From: CAZBLK01 sp964492715
GTDB lineage: Bacteria > Bacillota > Clostridia > Lachnospirales > WRBF01
Length of the DNA stretch: 64,000 bases
NCBI GenBank assembly: GCA_964492715.1
Contig: CAZBLK010000011.1
Span: forward strand, 1-64,000
Direction of reading: 5' to 3'
This document shows, piece after piece, positions 16,677-25,090 of this stretch. The translations under genes were made by a program, and so were the position numbers. The notes below the pieces were generated by a model that had not been told where the DNA came from, did not search any database, and was given only the letters and a program-made list of their open reading frames with translations. The first letter of the stretch is position 1; each line of letters opens with the position of its first letter.

Positions 16677-18035
16677 ATGTTACATCACGCAGACACACAT
16701 GTATTACCCGACGGCTTTAAGGAACAAATGGAAAACTTGCTTAAAGATGAAAACGAGTATACACAATTTATAGAAAGCTACAACGAAAACCCAAACTACG
16801 GTTTAAGGACAAACACGCTTAAAGTAACACCAGATAAATTGAGCAGTATGTTAAATTTGGGAGAAAAAGTTTCATGGTGCGAAAGCGGTTTTTATTTTAC
16901 GGAAGATGACCGTCCGTCAAAAAGCCCTTTTTATGCCGCAGGGCTTTACTACATTCAAGAGCCAAGCGCAATGCTTCCAGCAGTTTTACTTGACGTTAGG
17001 CAAAACCAAAAGGTGCTTGACCTTTGCGGAGCACCAGGCGGCAAAACAACTTTTCTGGCTGAAAGGTTAAACGAAACAGGGCTTCTTGTTGCAAACGACA
17101 TTAGTGCAACACGTTGCCAAGCACTTAGGCAAAACTTAGAGCTTTTCGGCGTGAAAAACGCAGTTGTAACAGCCGAAAACCCAGACAAACTGGCAAAGGT
17201 GTTCCCAAGTTTTTTTGACAGAGTTTTAGTTGATGCGCCTTGCTCTGGGGAAGGAATGTTTCGCAAGTCGCCCGAGTTAATTAAGCAGTGGGAAAAAGGT
17301 AGAGAATTTTGCGAAACTCAAAGCCAAATTTTAGAAAGTGCCGCAAAAATGGTTGCAGACGGCGGAAAAATTGTTTATTCCACCTGCACTTTTAACAAAG
17401 AGGAAAACGAGGACATAATTTATAAATTTTTGGAAAAGCATAACGAGTTTCGGCTTGTGCCTATAGAGCATGAAAAGCTTGGCGTAAGCAAAGGCTTAGG
17501 GCTTTCCGAATGTGCAAGGATTTTCCCTCACCAGCAAAAGGGTGAAGGGCATTTTGCTGCTTGCCTTGAAAAAAGGTGGGATATTTCTGTGTTTGTGGAA
17601 AGGGAAGCCAAAGTTTCCGAAAATGAATTATTTACCGACTTTTGCAATAAACATTTAAGTGAGGGGTTTTTGTCAAGCTTAAAAGGGCGGTTTGTGCTTC
17701 ACAACAATTCGCTTTTTTTACAGCCGCATACTTTCCCAGAAAACACAAAGCTTAGAGTAATTAGAAGTGGCTTGCACCTAGGCGAAATTAAAAACGGGCG
17801 GTTTGCACCAGCGTGGCACTTGGCTATGGCTTTAAAACAGGGAGAAGCGCAAAACTCTGTAAGTTACCCTATAGACGACAGCAAAGTTTCGGCATATTTG
17901 CGTGGTGACAGCTTTGACGTGCCTTGTGCCGATGGATATGCTTTGTTTTGTGTAGAAAGTTTACGGAATCAAGGCTTTCCGCTTGGGTTTGGCAAAGTTG
18001 TAAACGGACGAATGAAAAACCTTTACAGGAGGTAA
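16677..18035 (+). CDS. rRNA cytosine-C5 methyltransferase, RsmF/NOL1-NOP2-Sun family
   Basis: A 452-residue SAM-dependent RNA m5C methyltransferase. The catalytic core holds D-L-C-G-A-P-G-G-K-T (SAM motif I), D-A-P-C-S-G-E-G-M-F-R (motif IV with the C that releases product) and Y-S-T-C-T-F (motif VI with the catalytic Cys). A C-terminal extension of about 150 residues with a PUA-like tail (L-R-G-D-S-F-D-V-P and G-F-P-L-G-F-G-K) marks the RsmF type rather than RsmB; there is no N-terminal NusB domain. Start ATG at 16677 follows CAGGAG. Its 3' end carries the AGGAGG used by the malic enzyme gene. Confidence 0.9.
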   Translation: MLHHADTHVLPDGFKEQMENLLKDENEYTQFIESYNENPNYGLRTNTLKVTPDKLSSMLNLGEKVSWCESGFYFTEDDRPSKSPFYAAGLYYIQEPSAMLPAVLLDVRQNQKVLDLCGAPGGKTTFLAERLNETGLLVANDISATRCQALRQNLELFGVKNAVVTAENPDKLAKVFPSFFDRVLVDAPCSGEGMFRKSPELIKQWEKGREFCETQSQILESAAKMVADGGKIVYSTCTFNKEENEDIIYKFLEKHNEFRLVPIEHEKLGVSKGLGLSECARIFPHQQKGEGHFAACLEKRWDISVFVEREAKVSENELFTDFCNKHLSEGFLSSLKGRFVLHNNSLFLQPHTFPENTKLRVIRSGLHLGEIKNGRFAPAWHLAMALKQGEAQNSVSYPIDDSKVSAYLRGDSFDVPCADGYALFCVESLRNQGFPLGFGKVVNGRMKNLYRR

Positions 18036-18041
18036 ATTTTA

Positions 18042-19232
18042 ATGGAAGATGTAATGCAAAAATCGCTGAGGTTACATAAGGAATGGGGCGGCAAAATTGA
18101 AGTTTGTGCAACTGTGCCTGTAGAAAACAAGGACGACCTTTCAGTTGCGTACACTCCTGGCGTTGCCGAGCCTTGCCTGCAAATTGAAAAAGACCCTGCC
18201 CTTTCGTACCAGCTTACACGGCGCAAAAACCTTGTTGCTGTTGTAACGGACGGCACGGCTGTTTTGGGGCTAGGCGACATTGGGCATTTGGCGGCTATGC
18301 CTGTTATGGAGGGAAAGTGCGTTTTGTTCAAGGCGTTTGCTGACGTGGACGCTTTTCCTATATGTATTAATTCAAAAAATGTTGACGATATTGTAAACAC
18401 GGTGAAGCTAATTTCGGGAAGCTTTGGCGGAATAAACCTTGAAGACATTTCCGCACCACGGTGCTTTGAAGTTGAGCGTAGGCTAAAAGAGGAATGTGAC
18501 ATTCCAGTTTTCCATGACGACCAGCACGGAACGGCTGTTGTTACGCTTGCGGCAATGATAAACGCCTTAAAAGTTGTTGGCAAAAGCATTTCGGAAGTTT
18601 CTGTCGTTGTAAATGGCTGTGGTGCTGCCGGAATTGCCGTTACTAAGCTTTTAATGAGCATGGGGCTTAAAAACGTTGTAATTTGCGACAGGCAAGGTGC
18701 AATTTATGACGGCATGGAAGGGCTTTCAGCCGATAAAGCGTTAATGGCGAAAATTTCAAACCTTAACAAAAAGAAAGGCACTCTTGGCGACGTAATAAAA
18801 GGGGCTGACGTTTTTATTGGGCTTTCTGCACCGAACGTTTTGACGGAGCAAATGGTACGGCAAATGGCGAAAGACCCAATTATTTTTGCTATGGCAAACC
18901 CTGTGCCTGAAATTATGCCAGAGCTTGCAATAAAAGCTGGGGCGAAAGTTGTTGGCACAGGGCGGTCGGACTTTAAAAACCAAATTAACAATGTGCTTGC
19001 CTTTCCTGGCATTTTCCGTGGGGCATTAGACGTTTTGGCTAGTGACATAAATGACGAAATGAAAATTGCGGCGGCAAAGGCTATTGCTTCATTAGTTGCT
19101 GATGATGAGCTTTGCGAAGATTATATAATTCCTGCGCCGTTTGATAAAAGAGTTGGGGCGGCTGTGGCTAGTGCTGTTGCTGTAGCGGCTAGGGAAAGTG
19201 GAGTTGCTCGGGACTGGCTGGGAAAAGATTAA
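18042..19232 (+). CDS. NAD(P)-dependent malic enzyme (malate to pyruvate)
   Basis: A 396-residue short-form bacterial malic enzyme, which oxidatively decarboxylates malate to pyruvate. Visible blocks: YTPGVAEPC (catalytic Tyr region), V-T-D-G-T-A-V-L-G-L-G-D-I-G, the catalytic Lys in L-F-K-A-F-A-D-V-D, metal ligands in L-E-D-I-S-A-P and F-H-D-D-Q-H-G-T-A, and the Rossmann V-V-N-G-C-G-A-A-G-I-A. Lacking the phosphotransacetylase-like C-terminal half of MaeB. Cofactor preference (NAD or NADP) cannot be told safely. It follows the rRNA methyltransferase gene by six bases and is followed by a double-hairpin repeat. Confidence 0.93.
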   Translation: MEDVMQKSLRLHKEWGGKIEVCATVPVENKDDLSVAYTPGVAEPCLQIEKDPALSYQLTRRKNLVAVVTDGTAVLGLGDIGHLAAMPVMEGKCVLFKAFADVDAFPICINSKNVDDIVNTVKLISGSFGGINLEDISAPRCFEVERRLKEECDIPVFHDDQHGTAVVTLAAMINALKVVGKSISEVSVVVNGCGAAGIAVTKLLMSMGLKNVVICDRQGAIYDGMEGLSADKALMAKISNLNKKKGTLGDVIKGADVFIGLSAPNVLTEQMVRQMAKDPIIFAMANPVPEIMPELAIKAGAKVVGTGRSDFKNQINNVLAFPGIFRGALDVLASDINDEMKIAAAKAIASLVADDELCEDYIIPAPFDKRVGAAVASAVAVAARESGVARDWLGKD

Positions 19233-19238
19233 TTGATA

Positions 19239-19297
19239 AAACCTTGGGGGCGCTGCCCCCAAACCCCCGCAAGGGGCTTGCCCCTTGACCCATTTTT
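19239..19297 (+). repeat. Double-hairpin intergenic repeat, full copy
   Basis: ACC then TTGGGGGCGCTGCCCCCAA, AACCCCCGC and AAGGGG-cttg-CCCCTTGACCC with ATTTTT. It begins just after the malic enzyme stop codon and could serve as its terminator. Confidence 0.85.
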
Positions 19298-19328
19298 GGT
19301 TTAACATAGGGGACTTGTTTAAAATTTG

Positions 19329-19357
19329 TTGTATATGGTAGTACCACATGGTATAAT
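19329..19357 (+). promoter_or_regulatory. Strong sigma-A-type promoter for asp23
   Basis: TTGTAT (19329-19334) and consensus TATAAT (19352-19357) with 17-base spacer, 25 bases ahead of the start codon at 19382. The spacer holds GGTAGTACC, a small palindrome that could be an operator. Confidence 0.7.
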
Positions 19358-19381
19358 TGCATTTATATAGGAGGGATTTTA

Positions 19382-19768
19382 ATGACCGAGATAAAAAGCA
19401 GCGAAAGCTTCGGAAAAGTGCAAATTGCTGACGAAGTTATTGCGGTTATAGCAGGCACAGCCGCACTTGAAGTTGACGGCGTTTTGGGTATGAACACAAA
19501 CTTCACAGGTGGCATTGCAGAAAAAATGCTTGGGCACAAAAGCATGTCAAAGGGCGTTAAAGTGGACGTTTCGGGCGATACTGTTTCAATAGAGATGAAC
19601 GTTTCAACAAAGTTCGGCTGCAAAATCCACGAAACAGCAGAAGAAGTTCAAAGCCGTGTGAAAAATGCAGTTGAAACAATGACAGGGCTAAACGTAAAAG
19701 AAGTTAGCATAGTTGTAACAGGCGTTCATATTGAAAAAGAAGACAGCGTTGCAAAGCAGCAAAAATAA
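19382..19768 (+). CDS. Asp23/Gls24 family envelope stress protein
   Basis: A 128-residue Asp23-family protein. In Firmicutes these are abundant membrane-associated or envelope-stress proteins. The typical core is I-A-D-E-V-I-A-V-I-A-G-T-A-A-L-E-V-D-G-V-L-G, a central beta-hairpin (V-K-V-D-V-S-G-D-T-V), and V-E-T-M-T-G-L-N-V-K-E-V-S-I-V-V-T-G-V. AGGAGGG precedes the ATG. It heads the nusB-xseAB-ispA cluster, the usual clostridial arrangement, and likely shares its promoter with it. Confidence 0.92.
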   Translation: MTEIKSSESFGKVQIADEVIAVIAGTAALEVDGVLGMNTNFTGGIAEKMLGHKSMSKGVKVDVSGDTVSIEMNVSTKFGCKIHETAEEVQSRVKNAVETMTGLNVKEVSIVVTGVHIEKEDSVAKQQK

Positions 19769-19847
19769 AAGTTTGTTATGAAGTTTGTTATATAGTTTGT
19801 TATGTAGAAAAGTAAAAACGGAAAAGCAAAACGAAAGGGAAACAACA

Positions 19848-20261
19848 ATGAGCCGTAGAACAGCAAGAAAACACGCCTTTTTTATTGTATATCAAATGGC
19901 GTTCCATGAAGATTTTAATGTAGCAGAGGCGTGCGAATATTGCTTTGCGGAGGTGCCAGACGTTACAAAAACTGACTCAGCTTTTATACAAAGCGAGGTT
20001 TTTGGCACGGTAAAAAACCTCCAACAAATTGACACGTTAATAAGTGAACATGCAATAGAGTGGAGCATTGAACGGCTAAGCAAAATTGACCACGCAATTA
20101 TGCGCCTTGCCGTTTATGAAATTTTGTTTGCCGATGACGTACCGACAAGCGTTTCTATTAACGAAGCGGTGGAAATTGCCAAGGAATACGGTGACGACAA
20201 TTCGCCGTCGTTTATAAACGGTGTGTTGGGTAAAATTGCCAAGTCGGCAGAAAAGGTTTAG
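19848..20261 (+). CDS. nusB: Transcription antitermination factor NusB
   Basis: A 137-residue NusB, an all-helical protein that binds boxA RNA with NusE (S10) for rRNA antitermination. It begins M-S-R-R-T-A-R-K-H-A-F-F-I-V-Y-Q-M, contains I-M-R-L-A-V-Y-E-I-L and S-I-N-E-A-V-E-I-A-K-E-Y-G, and ends F-I-N-G-V-L-G-K-I-A. The start is chosen at the ATG with GAAAGGGA upstream; 21 further in-frame codons upstream do not resemble the family. It ends two bases before xseA. Confidence 0.95.
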   Translation: MSRRTARKHAFFIVYQMAFHEDFNVAEACEYCFAEVPDVTKTDSAFIQSEVFGTVKNLQQIDTLISEHAIEWSIERLSKIDHAIMRLAVYEILFADDVPTSVSINEAVEIAKEYGDDNSPSFINGVLGKIAKSAEKV

Positions 20262-20263
20262 TT

Positions 20264-21457
20264 ATGGAACGAAAGGTTTTTAGTGTCGTTCAAATTAGCC
20301 GTTATATAAAAAGGCTTTTGCAAGACGACGTCATTTTAAACGGAATTTTTGTCCGTGGCGAAATTTCAAATTTTAAAAGCCACACTTCTGGGCATTTGTA
20401 CTTTACGCTTAAAGATGCCGAAGCACAAATTAATTGCGTTATGTTTAAAACATACGCCGAGCTTATGCCGTTTAAGCTAAAAGACGGTATGCAAGCAATT
20501 GTGTACGGCGGCGTTTCGCTTTACGAAAAAAGCGGACAGTACCAGCTTTATGCCGAGCTTATAGAGCCGTCGGGTGTTGGCTCTTTGACGCTTGCTTTTG
20601 AACAGCTTAAAACAAAGCTTCTTTCAATGGGGCTTTTTGACGATGAACATAAAAAGGAAATTCCACGCTTCCCAAAACGTGTGGGAATTGTAACGTCAGA
20701 AACAGGTGCAGCCGTGCATGACATTATAACCGTGGCACAAAGACGTAACAAAGCAGTCAAGCTTGTGCTTTGCCCTGCACAAGTACAAGGCGAAAAAGCC
20801 GCCGAGTCTATAGCTTCGGCTATTTACCTTTTAAACAGGGAAAAAGCTTGTGACGTAATTATTGTTGGGCGTGGCGGCGGCTCAATAGAAGACTTGTGGG
20901 CGTTTAACGAAGAAAAGGTTGCAAGGGCAATTTATAATTCCAAAATACCAATAGTTTCGGCAGTCGGGCACGAAACAGACGTTACAATTGCCGACTTTGT
21001 TGCCGACTTGCGTGCGCCAACGCCTTCTGCCGCAGCCGAAATTTGCGTGCCAAGCCTTGAAGCACAAAAATCTTTGGTCGGTACGCTTACAAACGAACTT
21101 AACACAGCTATAGAAGAAATAATAAACGACTACAAGCAAACGCTTGAAGCCACAGGGTGCAAGCGTGCTTTAAAAACAATTGTTGAAACAATTTATAACG
21201 AGCAGATTTATGTATTGAACTTAACAAAACAGCTTAACAAAGAAATGAAAGCAAGGCTTAACGAAAAGAGGCAAGAGCTGTCTGCTCAAGCAAGCCTTCT
21301 TGAAAGCCTTTCACCTTTAAACGTTATTGGGCGTGGCTATGCGCTTTGCCGTGACGAAAAAGGAAACGTTTTGCAAACAGCGTGTGAAGCAAAGGCTTCG
21401 CATTTTATTAATATACAGTTTTCGGACGGTTGTGTAAACGCCGTTTTAACGGAGTGA
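20264..21457 (+). CDS. xseA: Exodeoxyribonuclease VII large subunit
   Basis: A 397-residue XseA, catalytic subunit of exonuclease VII, which degrades single-stranded DNA from both ends. The N-terminal OB-fold shows V-R-G-E-I-S-N-F-K-S-H-T-S-G-H-L-Y-F-T-L-K; the catalytic domain shows V-T-S-E-T-G-A-A-V-H-D-I, V-G-R-G-G-G-S-I-E-D-L-W-A-F-N and AVGHETDVTIADFVADLRAP; the C-terminal part is a coiled coil ending G-R-G-Y-A-L. Slightly shorter than the E. coli protein. It is seven bases from its partner xseB. Confidence 0.96.
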   Translation: MERKVFSVVQISRYIKRLLQDDVILNGIFVRGEISNFKSHTSGHLYFTLKDAEAQINCVMFKTYAELMPFKLKDGMQAIVYGGVSLYEKSGQYQLYAELIEPSGVGSLTLAFEQLKTKLLSMGLFDDEHKKEIPRFPKRVGIVTSETGAAVHDIITVAQRRNKAVKLVLCPAQVQGEKAAESIASAIYLLNREKACDVIIVGRGGGSIEDLWAFNEEKVARAIYNSKIPIVSAVGHETDVTIADFVADLRAPTPSAAAEICVPSLEAQKSLVGTLTNELNTAIEEIINDYKQTLEATGCKRALKTIVETIYNEQIYVLNLTKQLNKEMKARLNEKRQELSAQASLLESLSPLNVIGRGYALCRDEKGNVLQTACEAKASHFINIQFSDGCVNAVLTE

Positions 21458-21463
21458 AATTAG

Positions 21464-21724
21464 ATGGCTTCCAGTAAAGAAAAAACTAAAACAAAGTTAA
21501 AGCCGAAAGGGTTTGAACAGGCTGTGTCTGAGCTTAGAGACATTGTTTCTTCAATAGAAAACGGCGAGTCAACTCTTTCAGAAGCGGTGGAGCTTTACAA
21601 AAAGGGTGTAGAGCTTTCGGTTTATTGTAATGAGTTTTTAAATAAAATAGAAGAAGAAGTAATTGTTTTAAGGCAATTAACAGAGAACGCAGAATCTGAC
21701 GAGGGTTTTTCAGATGAATTATAA
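21464..21724 (+). CDS. xseB: Exodeoxyribonuclease VII small subunit
   Basis: An 86-residue XseB that binds the coiled coil of XseA. Diagnostic segment: F-E-Q-A-V-S-E-L-R-D-I-V, E-N-G-E-S-T-L-S-E-A-V-E-L-Y-K-K-G. The start follows GGAGTGA in the end of xseA; the 3' end overlaps ispA by 11 bases, indicating coupled translation. Confidence 0.94.
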   Translation: MASSKEKTKTKLKPKGFEQAVSELRDIVSSIENGESTLSEAVELYKKGVELSVYCNEFLNKIEEEVIVLRQLTENAESDEGFSDEL

Positions 21725-22586
21725 AGAAGAAATTGACAAACGTATTTTGCTTATAAACAATAAACTTGATGAATTACTTGTAAAAAAATATCCGGAAGTA
21801 ATTTATGATGCAATGAAATACAGTGTTAGCGCAGGCGGAAAAAGGGTTCGTCCGCTTCTTTTGCTTTTGGCGTGTGAAGCGGTTGGCGGTAGCTTGGAAA
21901 CGGCACTTCCTTTTGCGTGCGCCTTAGAAATGATACATACATATTCGCTTATACATGACGACTTGCCAGCAATGGACAACGACGACTTTCGCCGTGGCAA
22001 GCCTACAAACCACAAGGTTTTTGGCGAAGCGGTTGCGATTCTTTCTGGTGACGGGCTTTTAAACTTTGCGTATGAAGTTATGCTTAGGGAATGTGTAAAG
22101 CTTCCGCACGCTGTAAAGGCCGCACACGAAATTGCAGTTTGCGCCGGCGTTTGTGGAATGATTGGCGGACAAGTGGCAGACATTTTAAGCGAAGGCAAGC
22201 AAATTTCATCAGACGAGTTGGATTTTATACACTACAACAAAGCAGCAAGGCTTTTTCAAGCGGCGTTTGTTGCTGGGGGGATTGTCGGCTCTGTATCAGA
22301 CGAAGCTTTTTTGGAAATGCTTTGTGATATAGGAGTAAAAATTGGTTTTTCATTCCAAATTAAAGACGACATTTTGGACTTAACAAGCGACATAGAAACG
22401 CTTGGCAAGCCAATTGGAAGCGACGAGAGAAACGAAAAGGCTACGTTTGTTTCTGTTCATGGAATGGAAAAAGCTGTAGAAACCTACAACGAATATTACT
22501 TGCAAGTTATGGAACAAATTAAAAAGCTTCCAAACCACGAGCTTTTGGCTTATTATGCTGAAATTATAATGAAAAGAGATAGATAA
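21714..22586 (+). CDS. ispA: Polyprenyl diphosphate synthase (farnesyl/geranyl type)
   Basis: A 290-residue trans-isoprenyl diphosphate synthase that makes farnesyl (or geranylgeranyl) diphosphate from IPP and DMAPP. The first Asp-rich motif D-D-L-P-A-M-D-N-D-D is at 82-91, the second (K-D-D-I-L-D) near 218; G-G-K-R-V-R-P is the substrate-binding block. Two residues lie between the aspartates with the longer type I insertion, as in bacterial FPP synthase. Product length is not certain. Together with dxs downstream it belongs to the MEP isoprenoid route. Confidence 0.93.
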   Translation: MNYKEEIDKRILLINNKLDELLVKKYPEVIYDAMKYSVSAGGKRVRPLLLLLACEAVGGSLETALPFACALEMIHTYSLIHDDLPAMDNDDFRRGKPTNHKVFGEAVAILSGDGLLNFAYEVMLRECVKLPHAVKAAHEIAVCAGVCGMIGGQVADILSEGKQISSDELDFIHYNKAARLFQAAFVAGGIVGSVSDEAFLEMLCDIGVKIGFSFQIKDDILDLTSDIETLGKPIGSDERNEKATFVSVHGMEKAVETYNEYYLQVMEQIKKLPNHELLAYYAEIIMKRDR

Positions 22587-22597
22587 AATAACTGTTT

Positions 22598-22644
22598 TCC
22601 GCTTTTTAAAAGGCGGCGGTGTTTGGGGCAAAGCCCAATGTCTT
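22598..22644 (-). repeat. Double-hairpin intergenic repeat, diverged, reverse orientation
   Basis: Minus-strand reading AAGACATTGGGC-ttt-GCCCCAA keeps the first hairpin; the second position now has an unrelated-looking CCGC/GCGG hairpin. Lies between ispA and the YuiD-like gene. Confidence 0.5.
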
Positions 22645-22676
22645 AATTATTTTAAAAAAAGAAAAGAGGTTTTTCC

Positions 22677-23123
22677 TTGTCATTAACTTTTTACGAGCTA
22701 ACATCAAACAAAATTTTATGGATAGCAATTTTTGCGTGGTTTGTAGCCCAACTAATAAAGGTTTTAATTGCGCTTGGCAAGGAAAAGCGAATTCGCCCTT
22801 CATTGTTTTTAGGCACAGGGGGTATGCCAAGCTCACACACGTCTTTTGTTACGGCAATGACAACGTCAATTGGCTTTGTGGAAGGGTTTAATTCTTCAAT
22901 TTTTGCAGTTAGTGCAATTTTAAGCCTAATTGTAATGTCTGATGCCGCAGGAATACGCCGTGCAGCAGGCGAGCAGGCAAAGGTTATAAACAAGATTGCC
23001 GATGCTTTAGAACACGAAGGTGATTTGTTTGATAAAGAACTGAAAGAGCTTTTGGGCCACACACCTGTAGAAGTTTTTGGTGGGCTTGTGCTTGGCATTA
23101 CGGTAGCAATTTTAATGAATTAG
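22677..23123 (+). CDS. Divergent PAP2 family membrane protein (YuiD/DUF212)
   Basis: A 148-residue membrane protein of the DUF212 family, distantly related to PAP2 phosphatases. Key segments: L-G-T-G-G-M-P-S-S-H-T-S-F-V-T-A (the phosphatase-like motif) and S-D-A-A-G-I-R-R-A-A-G-E-Q-A, then E-L-L-G-H-T-P-V-E-V-F-G-G-L-V-L-G. Three or more hydrophobic helices. The start is TTG at 22677, seven bases after AGAGG. Its place between ispA and dxs fits a role in lipid or isoprenoid phosphate metabolism, but the reaction is not known. Confidence 0.88.
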   Translation: MSLTFYELTSNKILWIAIFAWFVAQLIKVLIALGKEKRIRPSLFLGTGGMPSSHTSFVTAMTTSIGFVEGFNSSIFAVSAILSLIVMSDAAGIRRAAGEQAKVINKIADALEHEGDLFDKELKELLGHTPVEVFGGLVLGITVAILMN

Positions 23124-23126
23124 CAT

Positions 23127-23181
23127 TAAAAAATTGGGTCAAGTGGATAGCCACTTGCGAGGTATAGCGCATAAGGTCTTC
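23127..23181 (-). repeat. Double-hairpin intergenic repeat, diverged, with compensatory stem change
   Basis: On the minus strand: AAGACCTTATGCGC, CCTCGC, AAGTGG-ctat-CCACTT, GACCC and a T run. The second stem (23141-23156) has G-to-T on one side and C-to-A on the other relative to the consensus AAGGGG/CCCCTT, so pairing is preserved. The first hairpin is mostly lost. Confidence 0.7.
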
Positions 23182-23224
23182 GTCTTTTATTGCCAACTCT
23201 TAATTAGAGCGTAGAGGGTAACAT

Positions 23225-25090
23225 ATGAATTTACTTAATAAAATTAACTCACCTAAAGACATTAAACAGCTAAACAAAAAACAGCTTGCTTCACTTTGCA
23301 GTGAAATCCGTGAGTTTTTAATTGTCTCGCTTTCAAAAACAGGTGGACACCTTGCTTCAAACCTTGGTGTTGTAGAGCTTACGGTTGCGTTGCACTATTG
23401 CTTTAACACACCTACCGACAAAATTGTTTGGGACGTAGGGCACCAAGCGTATGTTCACAAAATTTTGACAGGGCGCAAAGGTTTGTTTGGCAAGCTTAGA
23501 AAGTTAAACGGTTTAAGCGGCTTCCCAAAACCATCAGAAAGCCAGCACGACATGTTTTTGGCAGGGCACAGCTCTACGTCAATTTCTGTGGGGCTTGGCT
23601 TTTGCGCCGCAAGAGAGCTTGACAAAGCCGGCTATAGCGTTGTTTCTGTAATTGGTGACGGTGCAATGACAGGCGGCTTGGCATTTGAAGCTTTAAACAA
23701 TGCTTCACGGCTACAGTCAAACTTTATTGTAATTTTAAACGACAACGAAATGTCTATTCAAGAAAACGTGGGCGGCATTTCAAGGGTTTTAACAGAGCTT
23801 CGCACAGCCCCAACATACCTTGGCGCAAAAGCTGACGTAAGCAAAATTCTTAAAAAAATTCCGCTTGTTGGCGAAGACATAAACCAGCTTGTCGAAAGGG
23901 CAAAAAACAGCCTGCGCTACTTTTTGCTTGACGGTGCAATGTTTTCCGAGTTCGGATTTAAATATGTCGGCCCTATAGATGGTCACAACTTGCCCGAGCT
24001 TATTTCTGTTTTAAACAGAGTTAAAAGAATAAAAGGCCCTGTGCTTGTGCATGTAAACACGAAAAAAGGCAAAGGCTACGAAATTGCTGAAAAAATGCCA
24101 GATGCCTTCCACGGTGTTGAACCGTTTGACATTAAAACAGGCAAACCTATAAACAAAAAAACTGGCACAAGCTTTTCGGACACTTTTGGAAATGCGCTAA
24201 TTGACGTTGCAAAAGCTAACAGCAAAGTTGTTGCTATAACTGCCGCAATGCAAGGCGGCACAGGGTTAAACGGCTTTCAAAAGGTTTTCCCAAACCGCAT
24301 TTTTGATGTAGGCATTGCCGAAGGGCACGCCGTAACTTTTGCGGCTGGGCTTGCAAAAAGCGGCTACGTTCCTGTGTTTGCGGTCTACTCAACGTTTTTG
24401 CAAAGGGCGTATGACCAAATTGTACACGACGTTTGCATTGAAAAACTGCCTGTCGTTTTTGCAATTGACAGGGCAGGCGTAGTTGGTGCAGACGGCGCAA
24501 CACACCAAGGGCTTTTCGACCTTACTTACTTGGGAAATATTCCAAACATGACAGTTTTAGCCCCAAAAAACGGCACAGAGCTTAAACAAATGCTTTCGCT
24601 TGCTATTACGCTAAACAGCCCCGTTGCTATACGCTACCCACGGGAAAACGTTTCGGACAAGCCAGAAGATGTAACCATGCCTGTTGAGTTTGGTAAAGCA
24701 GAAGTTTTGATTGAAGGAAAAGACATTGCCATACTGTCGGTTGGGACAATGACAGCAACGTGCCTTTCTGTTTGCAACCGTTTAAAAGAAGAAGGGCTCA
24801 ACCCAACGCTTATAAACCCACGGTTTATTAAACCACTGGATAATGAAATGGTTTCTTCTTTGAGAAACTACAAATACGTTTTCACTGTTGAGGACAACGT
24901 TTTGCAGGGCGGTTTTTCAACTATGGTTTGCGCAGGGCTTGCACAAAAAGGAATTTGCGTTCACCGTTTCACGGCGTTGGGTTTCCCAGATACATTTGTA
25001 GAGCAAGGCGAGCGAAAAGAAATTTTTGCGCTTTATAAGCTAGACGATGAAGGAATTTACAACAAAATTATTGAGGTAATAAATGAATAA
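23225..25090 (+). CDS. dxs: 1-deoxy-D-xylulose-5-phosphate synthase
   Basis: A 621-residue DXS, the thiamine-diphosphate enzyme that joins pyruvate and glyceraldehyde 3-phosphate, first step of the MEP isoprenoid pathway and a source of thiamine and pyridoxal precursors. Motifs: D-V-G-H-Q-A-Y-V-H-K-I-L-T-G-R, the ThDP motif G-D-G-A-M-T-G-G followed by L-N-D-N-E-M-S-I, then A-V-Y-S-T-F-L-Q-R-A-Y-D-Q and R-A-G-V-V-G-A-D-G-A-T-H-Q-G in the pyrimidine domain, and a C-terminal transketolase domain. GAGGG precedes the ATG. It overlaps tlyA by eight bases. Confidence 0.97.
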   Translation: MNLLNKINSPKDIKQLNKKQLASLCSEIREFLIVSLSKTGGHLASNLGVVELTVALHYCFNTPTDKIVWDVGHQAYVHKILTGRKGLFGKLRKLNGLSGFPKPSESQHDMFLAGHSSTSISVGLGFCAARELDKAGYSVVSVIGDGAMTGGLAFEALNNASRLQSNFIVILNDNEMSIQENVGGISRVLTELRTAPTYLGAKADVSKILKKIPLVGEDINQLVERAKNSLRYFLLDGAMFSEFGFKYVGPIDGHNLPELISVLNRVKRIKGPVLVHVNTKKGKGYEIAEKMPDAFHGVEPFDIKTGKPINKKTGTSFSDTFGNALIDVAKANSKVVAITAAMQGGTGLNGFQKVFPNRIFDVGIAEGHAVTFAAGLAKSGYVPVFAVYSTFLQRAYDQIVHDVCIEKLPVVFAIDRAGVVGADGATHQGLFDLTYLGNIPNMTVLAPKNGTELKQMLSLAITLNSPVAIRYPRENVSDKPEDVTMPVEFGKAEVLIEGKDIAILSVGTMTATCLSVCNRLKEEGLNPTLINPRFIKPLDNEMVSSLRNYKYVFTVEDNVLQGGFSTMVCAGLAQKGICVHRFTALGFPDTFVEQGERKEIFALYKLDDEGIYNKIIEVINE